Source of the DNA: an uncultured Gemmatimonadota bacterium
GTDB taxonomy: Bacteria; Gemmatimonadota; Gemmatimonadetes; Gemmatimonadales; GWC2-71-9
Direction of reading: 5' to 3'
Assembly: GCA_946479805.1 (NCBI GenBank)
Contig: CAMLHP010000057.1
Span: 1 to 11,898 of the forward strand
DNA: 11,898 nt
Part shown: positions 5,343 through 11,397 of the stretch, piece after piece
How positions within the stretch are numbered: the stretch's first letter is position 1
Layout: each line of letters opens with the position of its first letter
Translations under genes and position numbers: made by a program
The notes under the pieces: generated by a model
Told to the model about the DNA's origin: nothing
Databases searched by the model: none
Seen by the model: only the letters and a program-made list of their open reading frames with translations

Positions 5343-5522
5343 GAAGACCAGGCAAGAAGTGAGAAGTGATAAGTGAGAAGTGAGAAGGCTGGGCGCTACG
5401 AACTGGACAGTAGTGCCTGCGCGCAACGAGCGGAAGGGCCAGTTGCCCCCCTTCCTGCTTCTCCCTTTCTCCCTTCCGAGTCCCCTTCCCCCCTCCCGCT
5501 TCCCGCTTTATTACTTTGGGCC
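5343..5522. other. Divergent intergenic region with AGAAGTG repeat and C/T-rich tract
   Basis: This 180-bp region must hold the promoters of selW-pfk (minus) and of the TSP3-repeat protein gene (plus). It contains the AGAAGTG heptamer repeat (5355-5389) and a strongly pyrimidine-rich stretch at about 5443-5508 with CCCTT/CCCGCTT units. The sequence just before ATG 5523 (TTTATTACTTTGGGCC) is AT-richer and could hold a -10 element, but no clear Shine-Dalgarno or -35 was found. Confidence 0.5.
5355..5389. repeat. Tandem 7-bp repeat (AGAAGTG units) upstream of selW-pfk
   Basis: Five consecutive heptamers run AGAAGTG, AGAAGTG, ATAAGTG, AGAAGTG, AGAAGGC. They share the period and the AGTG core of the 3929-3999 element and lie in the divergent intergenic region, starting 13 bp from the selW start codon. 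Confidence 0.75.
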
Positions 5523-6605
5523 ATGGCTTCCCCTTTCCGGCTAGTGCGCTGGGTCTCAGTGGCAGTGCTCCTGGTCGCCGGCACCAGCAATGCCGATGCC
5601 CAGGATCGCCGCTATCTCATCGAGCTCGGCGCGGCCGGCGGCTACACCAGTTTCGGCGATGCCACCCTGCTGGAGGGGAGTGCGGGAGGCCTGGCGCGAG
5701 CCGGCTTCTGGACCCCATTCAATGTGTCGGTCGAGGCGGAAGTCGGGTTGTTCAGCCCGACGGCGCGGTCGGGGGCCGGGTGGAGCGCCCGGTCGATAGG
5801 CGGCTCACTGCTCTACAACGTCGGCATCGGGTCCTCGAGCACCGTGTTCCTGCGGGCGGGTTACGCCTCGATGTCCTACGACTCGGACCTCTGCACCGGC
5901 ACTCCGCCCCGGAGCCTGTTTGGTGCCTGCGGATCATCTGGTGCCCTGACTGGCGGCGCTGGCGCGCGGTTCGGCCTCAGCCAGACGATCATGCTGCGCG
6001 CCGACGGGTTTGCCTTGCGCAGTTCGTCAGGCGACTTCACCAACCTCGGCGCGAGCCTGGGCCTCTCGGTCATGCTGGGCAGCAAGCCACTCACCGATGC
6101 CGACCGCGACGGTGTGTACGACTTCAGCGACGACTGCCCCGACACGCCAGCCGGCGTGATGGTGGACGGCAACGGCTGCCCCACCGACGGCGACGGGGAC
6201 GGCGTCTATGACGGCCTCGATCGCTGCCCCACCACCGAGGCTGGCGTTGCAGTGAACAGCTCAGGCTGTCCGCGCGACGAGGACGGCGACAGCGTTCCCG
6301 ACGGTCTCGACCGGTGCCCCAATACTCCCCGGGGTGCGGCGGTGGACTCGAACGGCTGCCCGCTGGACACCGATGGCGACAAGATCTTCGACGGACTCGA
6401 TCGCTGCCCGGCCACACCGGCCGGGGCCAGTGTCGATCAGCTGGGCTGCCCTGGCGATGCCGATGGCGACGGAGTGCTCGATGGACTCGACCGCTGCCCC
6501 AGGACGCCGCCCAACACAAGAGTGAATGCCTCCGGCTGCCCGCCTGGAACCGCTCCCGAGCAGAGCTCGGGAGGGCCCAGGCGAGGCGCCAACCCCAACG
6601 AGTAG
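5523..6605 (+). CDS. Secreted outer-membrane-type protein with beta-barrel-like domain and five TSP type 3 repeats
   Basis: The frame opens at 5373, but ATG 5523 is preferred because it begins a clear signal peptide: MASPFRLVRW, a hydrophobic VSVAVLLVAG core, then likely cleavage after ADA before QDRRY. Residues about 27-190 show alternating Gly/aromatic beta strands ending LGLSVMLG, as in small outer membrane barrels. Residues about 192-340 hold five thrombospondin type 3-like Ca-binding repeats of the form D-x-DGD-x-V-x-D-GLDRCP-x-TP-x-G-x-x-V-x-x-x-GCP. Proteins with this architecture usually end in an OmpA peptidoglycan-binding domain. Here the protein stops after a short Gly/Pro/Arg/Asn tail (about 20 residues) without one. 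At 360 residues it is therefore an OmpA-like variant lacking the anchoring domain. It probably sits in the outer membrane with a stiff periplasmic or surface stalk. The lipoprotein gene begins 12 nt downstream. Confidence 0.85.
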   Translation: MASPFRLVRWVSVAVLLVAGTSNADAQDRRYLIELGAAGGYTSFGDATLLEGSAGGLARAGFWTPFNVSVEAEVGLFSPTARSGAGWSARSIGGSLLYNVGIGSSSTVFLRAGYASMSYDSDLCTGTPPRSLFGACGSSGALTGGAGARFGLSQTIMLRADGFALRSSSGDFTNLGASLGLSVMLGSKPLTDADRDGVYDFSDDCPDTPAGVMVDGNGCPTDGDGDGVYDGLDRCPTTEAGVAVNSSGCPRDEDGDSVPDGLDRCPNTPRGAAVDSNGCPLDTDGDKIFDGLDRCPATPAGASVDQLGCPGDADGDGVLDGLDRCPRTPPNTRVNASGCPPGTAPEQSSGGPRRGANPNE

Positions 6606-6617
6606 ACCCGGTCCATC

Positions 6618-7727
6618 ATGCAACTGGCAGCGAAGTACCGCCTCGCCCGGGCGGCCCTCTTCGGGTGCGTTTTGATGGGCTGCGCCGACTATCGGGCCCG
6701 GCTGGCGCTGGAGGCCGAGCAGGCGCGACTGGACTCCATCCGCGTCGACAGCCTGGTGCGCGACAGCATCTCGCGGGTGGACAGCATCGCCCGGGCGGAC
6801 AGCATCGCCCGTGCAGACAGCATCGCACGGGCCGACAGCGTGCGCCGGGCCGACTCACTCCGGGCAGCGCGGGCCGCGCGAGCAACGAGCACTGCATCGC
6901 GTTCCAGTGGCTCGACTGATTCGGTACCGTGGCCGACGCTGCCGAAGGTGCTGCCGGGGTCCGTAGTGCCGGCCAGCCGGGTGGTGGCGTACTACGGCAA
7001 TCCGCTGTCGCGCCGGATGGGCGTGCTGGGCGAGTACCCCAGGGACGAGATGCTCAGGCGGCTGGAGCAGACGGTCGCCGAATGGGCCGAGGCGGATTCC
7101 ACGATACCGGTGAGGGCGGCTCTCCACATGATCGTCACGGTGGCGCAAGCCGACGGCGGCCGGGACGGCATGTACCGGCTGCGGATGTCCGACAGCGTTA
7201 TCGAGCGGGTGGCACAGTGGGCCGAGCAGCGGGGGTGGCTCTTCTTCATGGACGTGCAGGTGGGACTCAGCACAGTGCAGGCGGAACTGCCGAGGCTGGC
7301 ACATTTCCTCGAGCGGCCGTATGTGCACCTGGCGTTGGATCCCGAGTTTGCCATGAAGGACGGGACCAGGCCCGGCAGGAAAATTGGAACCATGGACGCG
7401 GCTGAGGTCAACCACGCCATCCGGTTCCTGGCCGACATGGTGGAGCGCGGCAAGCTGCCCCCCAAGATGCTGGTGGTGCATCGTTTCACCGAGCGGATGC
7501 TGACCAACGCGGACCAGATCGTGGCGGACCCGAGGGTGCAGGTCATTATCGACATGGACGGGTTCGGGGCGCCCCAGCTCAAGCGGTCGACCTGGCGGCA
7601 CGTGATCCAGAACGATCCGGTCCAGTACGCCGGCTTCAAGCTCTTCTACAAGAATGACAAGCCGATGCTCACCCCGAGGCAGGTGATCGACCTGTTCCCG
7701 TCGCCGGTGTATATCCAGTATCAATAG
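6618..7727 (+). CDS. Lipoprotein with DSIARA repeats and a conserved-looking C-terminal domain of unknown function
   Basis: The 369-residue product begins with a basic stretch and a hydrophobic segment ending in lipobox LMGC, with lipidated Cys at residue 22. Residues about 39-81 are a charged linker built of DSI-x-R-A hexads (D44, D49, D55, D61, D67, D73, D79), probably an extended or coiled helix, followed by a Ser/Thr/Ala stretch. From about residue 120 a compact domain starts VVAYYGNP and contains ALHMIVTVAQ, FFMDVQVG, VHLALDPEF, MLVVHRF, VIIDMDGFG and VQYAGFKLFY. Regularly spaced strands ending in acidic residues suggest a TIM-barrel-like fold, but I do not recognise the family and assign no reaction. 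ATG 6618 is 12 nt after the TSP3 gene, so co-transcription is likely and an envelope role is shared. The gene ends inside the first unit of the 8-bp repeat at 7726. Confidence 0.8.
   Translation: MQLAAKYRLARAALFGCVLMGCADYRARLALEAEQARLDSIRVDSLVRDSISRVDSIARADSIARADSIARADSVRRADSLRAARAARATSTASRSSGSTDSVPWPTLPKVLPGSVVPASRVVAYYGNPLSRRMGVLGEYPRDEMLRRLEQTVAEWAEADSTIPVRAALHMIVTVAQADGGRDGMYRLRMSDSVIERVAQWAEQRGWLFFMDVQVGLSTVQAELPRLAHFLERPYVHLALDPEFAMKDGTRPGRKIGTMDAAEVNHAIRFLADMVERGKLPPKMLVVHRFTERMLTNADQIVADPRVQVIIDMDGFGAPQLKRSTWRHVIQNDPVQYAGFKLFYKNDKPMLTPRQVIDLFPSPVYIQYQ
6780..6857 (+). repeat. 18-bp coding tandem repeat (DSIARA hexads)
   Basis: Four full copies of an 18-bp unit (GACAGCATCGCCCGGGCG and variants) plus a partial copy encode the repeating DSI/V-x-R-A linker of the lipoprotein. 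Degenerate hexad or pentad copies precede it. Copy number could vary by slippage without a frameshift. Confidence 0.8.
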
Positions 7728-7757
7728 ACGGGCAGACGGGCAGACGGGTAGACGGGG
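7726..7757. repeat. Tandem 8-bp repeat (AGACGGGC x4)
   Basis: Four contiguous octamers run AGACGGGC, AGACGGGC, AGACGGGT, AGACGGGG. The first unit begins inside the lipoprotein TAG stop codon (7725-7727). Related octamers appear in reverse orientation at 7930-7957. Confidence 0.85.
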
Positions 7758-7788
7758 AGGTGGGTAGCCGGCTGGGTGGGGTTCGGAT

Positions 7789-7811
7789 CGTCACCCTGAG
7801 CGAAGCGACGG
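7789..7811. repeat. Second copy of the CGTCACCCTGAGCGAAGCGA element
   Basis: The sequence CGTCACCCTGAGCGAAGCGA is identical to the left arm of the 443-508 inverted repeat, with one change in the next few bases. No matching right arm was found nearby, so this is a solo copy. Confidence 0.75.
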
Positions 7812-7929
7812 CGTTAACGCTGATTACTCAGGAATTGACTGCCCGGCCAGTCGAAATATCACATCCAGTGTCAACCACTTGTTGCTCGCCCGTAACTCAA
7901 TAACCTGCACCGGTTTGAGCACTGCTATC

Positions 7930-7957
7930 CGTTCATCCGTCGATCCGTCTGTCCGTC
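7930..7957. repeat. Inverted-orientation 8-bp repeat (ATCCGTC / TGTCCGTC units)
   Basis: The bases read GTTCATCCGTCGATCCGTCTGTCCGTCC. On the minus strand they form GACGGACA/GACGGATC-like octamers related to the AGACGGGC repeat at 7726-7757. The two tracts therefore bracket the intergenic region in opposite orientation. Confidence 0.6.
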
Positions 7958-7961
7958 CATA

Positions 7962-7991
7962 TTGGCACATCCCCAGTCCCCGTGGTATCTT
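7962..7991 (+). promoter_or_regulatory. Candidate sigma70-type promoter for the three-gene unit
   Basis: TTGGCA (7962-7967, 5 of 6 to TTGACA) and TATCTT (7986-7991, 4 of 6 to TATAAT) are separated by 18 nt. Transcription would begin near 7998, upstream of the proposed CTG start at 8031. If real, it rules out TTG 7962 as the translation start, because that codon is part of the -35 box. Confidence 0.35.
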
Positions 7992-8030
7992 GGCGCCGTT
8001 TCACATCCTTCCATCTCACCGGGAGCCGTT

Positions 8031-9137
8031 CTGGAACTGCCGAACTCGCATCGGATTCCACTCTCCTGGCTGGTAGCAAACGCCGGCGAGTCCATCCGGT
8101 ACCGAACCCTCGCTGACCTGGCCCCTCCGGACGCGGTGCCGCCGGAACAGCTGGAGGCCGCAGCCGCCGCCATCGCCGACTCCCCGGCAGCGCTCGCCGC
8201 CATCAAGAAGCAGAAGGACACCGGCATCTGGGGCCAGAACCTCCTCGGCATCGCCCCGTCCGCCAAGGACGGCATCAAGGAAGTCGGAACCATTCCCCAG
8301 TACCGCCGGCTCCGGGAGCTCGGCCTGCCCGATGGCAGCCGCCCGTTCAAGCTGACCGACCGGGTCCTGTTCCGGCTGCTGTCCCGCGACGACGACCCCG
8401 CGCTGCTCTACGAGTATCAGAAGCTGGTGAAGGCCGAGCCCACGGCCGCCCCTTGGGCACGCGAGACGGTGCGCGAGGCGGCCACCTGCGCCCTCGCGGA
8501 AACCGGGCATGCCGAAGACCCGAGGGTGCGGGGCGCGGCGCACCGGATTGCCAGCGCGGTATCGTCCTTCCTCAGGAGCCCGCTGGCCGAGAAGCCGTTC
8601 GTCAAGGCCGGCAGCTCCAACGCGCTCAACCCCGAGGCGTATCCGCCCAGCTGGTACTCGGTGGCGATGGTCGCCTCCATGCCGTCGCTCCAGCGCGAGC
8701 GAGCCGGATTTGCCGAGCGGCTGGGACACTACCTGGCGCAGCCCGCGCCCAAGAAGGCGTTTGTGGTGAAGGTGGGCCGCCGCACCCTCAAGCCGTCACA
8801 CCTGCTGCTGGGCGACCCCATCGCGGCTGACGCCAAGGGCAATGCCAGGGACATCCCTCTCGCGCTGCACTACATCGAGCTGCTCGCGCGCATGGGGTCG
8901 CTGCAATGGGCGCCAGTCGCAAGCAAGGTGCTGGCCCGTCTTCTCTCCCAGTGCGACGAGCAGGGCGTGTGGCGCCCGGCCGGCCTCAGGTCACTGCCCA
9001 AGGCGACCCACAAGATCACGTACCACATGTTCCCGCTCGAGCACGAGCCGAAGTCCCTCGACACCCGCGCCGCCGACGTGACCTTCCGCCTGGCATTGAT
9101 CGCCCGGCTGCTCAACTGGGAACTGCAGTACACCTGA
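8031..9137 (+). CDS. Hypothetical protein, largely alpha-helical; first gene of a three-gene unit
   Basis: A long open frame with good coding character ends in TGA at 9135-9137. I do not recognise the family. No ATG or GTG lies near the 5' end. TTG 7962 would give 391 residues, while CTG 8031, preceded by GGGAG at 5 nt, gives about 368 residues starting (M)ELPNSHRIPLSWLVANAGES, which looks like a natural N terminus. CTG starts are rare, so the start remains open. The protein is rich in Ala, Leu and Pro with repeated helices. Features include IKKQKDTGIWGQN, DDDPALLYEYQKL, NPEAYPPSWYSVAMVASMPSLQRER, QCDEQGVWRPAGLRSLPK and a C-terminal LRL-type helix. Helical pairs with conserved W/Y and a QxDExGxW-like turn recall alpha/alpha-toroid folds (inference only). 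There is no signal peptide or membrane segment, so it is probably cytoplasmic. It is followed after 10 nt by the TrmB-like gene. Confidence 0.7.
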   Translation: MELPNSHRIPLSWLVANAGESIRYRTLADLAPPDAVPPEQLEAAAAAIADSPAALAAIKKQKDTGIWGQNLLGIAPSAKDGIKEVGTIPQYRRLRELGLPDGSRPFKLTDRVLFRLLSRDDDPALLYEYQKLVKAEPTAAPWARETVREAATCALAETGHAEDPRVRGAAHRIASAVSSFLRSPLAEKPFVKAGSSNALNPEAYPPSWYSVAMVASMPSLQRERAGFAERLGHYLAQPAPKKAFVVKVGRRTLKPSHLLLGDPIAADAKGNARDIPLALHYIELLARMGSLQWAPVASKVLARLLSQCDEQGVWRPAGLRSLPKATHKITYHMFPLEHEPKSLDTRAADVTFRLALIARLLNWELQYT

Positions 9138-9147
9138 TTGGATCGCC

Positions 9148-9834
9148 GTGTCAGCTGTTGACCTAACACCCTTCGGCTACACGCCCACCGAGAGTCTGGT
9201 CTATTCGGTCCTGCTCCGCGCGGGCCCCGGCACCGGCTACGCCGTGGCGCGGAACGCCGGACTCGCCCGCGCCAACGCCTATGCCGCGCTCGAGGGGCTG
9301 GTCCAGAAGGGTGCCGCACGTGTCGAGGGCCAGCGCCCCAGGCTCTACCGGCCCGAGTCGCCCGGCGCGCTGATCGCCCGGATCACCAGCAGCCACGGCC
9401 AGGAACTCGAGAGGCTCAGCGCCTCGCTGGATGCGGTCGCCATTCCGTCGAGTTCCACGCTGGTGGAAGTCGAGACTCCGCGCGCGGCACTGCAGCTGAT
9501 CGGTCACGAGGTGGCCCGGGCCCAGCGCCAGGTTGCACTCCTCGCGCCAGCAGATGCCTATCCATTGCTCGCACCACAGTTGCGCCGTGCTTCGGCCGGC
9601 GGAGTCGAGCTCGACCTCGGTGCGGTGGGTGATGCCTCGCTCGACTTCGCTTCCGTGACGTCCATAAACGTCCCTGAAGGCGCGTGGCCAGCCGCGCCGC
9701 TCATCGCGCTGGTGGACGACCGCGGCGCCCTCACCGCCTCGCGCGACGGGCCGCGGGTCACTGGAGTGTGGAGCGCGTCGCCCCTCCACATCGCCGCCGC
9801 ACGGCTTGCCTTCCTGCACCTGATGGGCCGCTGA
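9148..9834 (+). CDS. TrmB-like winged-helix transcriptional regulator
   Basis: The 228-residue product begins with an HTH domain (about 9-80): FGYTPTESLVYSVLLRAGPGTGYAVARNAGLARANAYAALEGL and a wing ending RLYRPESP. This is the TrmB pattern, with a G-L/Y-T-x-x-E-x-x-VY-x-x-LL start and a recognition helix containing R-A-N-A-Y-A-A-L. Residues about 80-100 form a short helical linker. Residues about 105-228 resemble the C-terminal effector-binding domain (phospholipase D-like fold) of TrmB proteins, with strands VALLAP and PLIALVDDRGALTA. TrmB regulators commonly respond to sugars, but no ligand can be named here. GTG start with a weak GGA-type ribosome site. It begins 10 nt after the hypothetical gene and overlaps the next gene by 1 nt (TGATG), so it is likely to be co-transcribed and translationally coupled. 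Confidence 0.8.
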   Translation: MSAVDLTPFGYTPTESLVYSVLLRAGPGTGYAVARNAGLARANAYAALEGLVQKGAARVEGQRPRLYRPESPGALIARITSSHGQELERLSASLDAVAIPSSSTLVEVETPRAALQLIGHEVARAQRQVALLAPADAYPLLAPQLRRASAGGVELDLGAVGDASLDFASVTSINVPEGAWPAAPLIALVDDRGALTASRDGPRVTGVWSASPLHIAAARLAFLHLMGR

Positions 9835-11366
9835 TGGAACCGTTCGAGAAGGCGTTCGACCAGCTCCGTCGCGACTACCTCGCGGAGTCGGGTGCCCGCC
9901 TGGCCGAGCTCCGCGCGGATGCCGACGCCTGGCGCGCGGGCGACGCGTCTTTTCTCGCTGCGCTCCGCACCAGGTTCCATCGGCTGGTGGGTTCCGGCGG
10001 CTCCTACGGCTTTCCCGAGATCAGCTCCGCCGCGCGCCAGGTGGAGCGGTGGCTGGCCGCCTCGCCCCCGCCCGACGCCGCCAATGCCGACATCCTCGAT
10101 GATTCGATCGACCGTCTCGCCGTGCTCTTCTCCGAGGCAGAGCACATGCTGCGCGCGGCGCTGGGCGGAGCATCCAGCCGCCTCGCAGTCATCACGGCCC
10201 CGGCCGGCGCCCTGGTGGATGACCTGCGTGAGGTTCTCTCCGGTGCAGGCTTTGCCGCACGGGTGCTTCCACCCGATGCCCGGCCCGACGACGTGGCCCG
10301 AGCCGATGCAGTGCAGCTGGTGGTGATCGCGTACGAGGGAAGCGCCTCGTTCGCGCTAGCGGCGAACTGGATGGTGGTTCCTGCTGCGTCGCCCCGAACC
10401 ATCGTACTGGTGGAGCAGGACAAGCCGGTGGACCGCCTCCGCGCCGCTGTGGCTGGCGTCGAGATGGTGCTTCCCGCCGAGCGGGCGGCGAGCGACCTCG
10501 CCCGGCTGGCGCAGCGGCATGTGCTCGCCAGCGCGGCGCGGTTCGTGGCGATCCTCGCGGATGACACGCCCGAGCGCCAGGAGCGACTTGCGGAAGCGCT
10601 CCGCGGCCAGGGAATGGAAGTGCGCCTCGCCGCTGATCCGGTCGCAGCCGAGCAGCACCTCGAAGTCTCCGTTCCCGATGTAGTGATCGCCGCGGCATCA
10701 CTCCCGGACGGAGGTGGCCGGGCCCTGGCTCGGCTGGTTCGCCAGGATCCGCGCTGCACTGGAGTGCCGGTGATCCTCCTCGGCGCACTGTCGGAGGAAG
10801 ACCGGCTCGCGGCGCTGAGGGAGGGAGTGGACGAGGTACTGACGGGAGCACGCGAAGCGGGCGTGGTGGCGGCCGAACTGAGGGCCCGCGCCGAGCGGGG
10901 CCGCCGCACGCTCGAGCTGGTGCGGCGTGATCCGCTGACCGGAGCGCTGTCAGATGCGGCGCTCCGGGCCGAGCTGGACCACGCGGTGGCGCTGGCCCGC
11001 CGGGACGGGCGTCCGCTGGCGCTGCTCCAGGCAACTGTCGAGGGAGTGCGCTCCGCGAACGACGAATACGGCAGCGCAGTGGGTGACAGGTTGCTGGCAC
11101 ACGCCACCTCGGTGCTGCGCGGCACCGTGCGACAGAGTGATGTGGTTGGCCGCCGGGGCGGGAGGTCGTTCGTTGTGGTGCTGCGCGGGTCGAGCCGCGA
11201 GGGTGCAGCGCGGATCGCCCGGAAAATCGAAGCCGCCGCCGCGGACCACCCTTACGAGGCCCGCGACGGCGGCACGATTCCACTTCAGCTTTCTCTCGTC
11301 CTTGCCATCATGGGCGAGGACGGAGCTACCTCGGACGAACTGCTCGCGGCCGGAAACCGCAGCTAG
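9834..11366 (+). CDS. Hpt / degenerate receiver / degenerate GGDEF signalling protein
   Basis: 510 residues from the ATG that overlaps the regulator's stop. An N-terminal Hpt-like domain (about 1-105) carries the phosphotransfer-type His49 in RFHRLVGSGGSYGF. Residues about 120-235 look like a divergent receiver-fold domain without a recognisable phospho-Asp. Residues about 242-360 are a second receiver-like domain (VAILADDTPERQERLAEAL, then PDVVIAAASLPDGGG) in which the phosphoacceptor position is Ala287. Residues about 363-505 match the GGDEF fold, starting RRDPLTGALSD, but the signature is GGRSF (442-446), so diguanylate cyclase activity is not expected. The protein therefore probably works through the Hpt His and protein contacts, or c-di-GMP/nucleotide binding, rather than catalysis. 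A frame upstream to 9684 exists but overlaps the TrmB-like gene; ATG 9834 is preferred. It is followed by a strong hairpin. Confidence 0.82.
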   Translation: MEPFEKAFDQLRRDYLAESGARLAELRADADAWRAGDASFLAALRTRFHRLVGSGGSYGFPEISSAARQVERWLAASPPPDAANADILDDSIDRLAVLFSEAEHMLRAALGGASSRLAVITAPAGALVDDLREVLSGAGFAARVLPPDARPDDVARADAVQLVVIAYEGSASFALAANWMVVPAASPRTIVLVEQDKPVDRLRAAVAGVEMVLPAERAASDLARLAQRHVLASAARFVAILADDTPERQERLAEALRGQGMEVRLAADPVAAEQHLEVSVPDVVIAAASLPDGGGRALARLVRQDPRCTGVPVILLGALSEEDRLAALREGVDEVLTGAREAGVVAAELRARAERGRRTLELVRRDPLTGALSDAALRAELDHAVALARRDGRPLALLQATVEGVRSANDEYGSAVGDRLLAHATSVLRGTVRQSDVVGRRGGRSFVVVLRGSSREGAARIARKIEAAAADHPYEARDGGTIPLQLSLVLAIMGEDGATSDELLAAGNRS

Positions 11367-11369
11367 CAG

Positions 11370-11389
11370 CTAGCGGGTGCGCCCGCTAG
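11370..11389. terminator. Hairpin between convergent genes, candidate bidirectional terminator
   Basis: CTAGCGGG-TGCG-CCCGCTAG is a perfect 8-bp stem with a 4-nt loop. It lies 4 nt after the Hpt/GGDEF-like gene stop and 8 nt beyond the lon stop on the other strand. An extra CCCGCTAG copy follows at 11394-11401, overlapping the lon stop, so alternative pairings are possible. No U-tract is seen. Confidence 0.65.
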
Positions 11390-11397
11390 CGAGCCCG

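Larger units (their letters stand above)
7728..8030. other. Intergenic region of about 300 bp with repeats, a palindrome and candidate promoters
   Basis: No gene was recognised. In order it holds the AGACGGGC octamers (to 7757), the solo CCCTGAGCGAAGCGA element (7789-7811), the perfect 10-bp palindrome GCGTTAACGC (7811-7820), a candidate promoter TTGACT (7835-7840) with a 16-nt spacer to TATCAC (7857-7862), inverted octamers ATCCGTC/CTGTCCGTCC (7930-7957), and a second candidate promoter at 7962-7991. Base composition between 7820 and 7925 is less GC-rich than in the flanking genes. Confidence 0.55.

Noticed and set aside
4995..5369. Plus-strand open frame of 124 codons opposite pfk start and selW
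   Set aside because: It is antisense to the pfk N terminus and to the SelW-like gene, has no family signature, and its openness is explained by the opposite coding strand.
5350..5520. CRISPR array or other spacer-repeat structure in the 7-bp repeats
   Set aside because: Units are 7 bp without spacers; no cas genes are present in the window.
6855..7724. Minus-strand open frame of 289 codons opposite the lipoprotein
   Set aside because: His/Arg/Pro-rich shadow frame; the plus strand has a signal peptide, lipobox and ordered domain.
10004..11283. Two long minus-strand open frames opposite the Hpt/GGDEF-like gene
   Set aside because: Low-complexity Ser/Arg/Ala or Pro/Arg translations; the plus-strand protein has recognisable domains.
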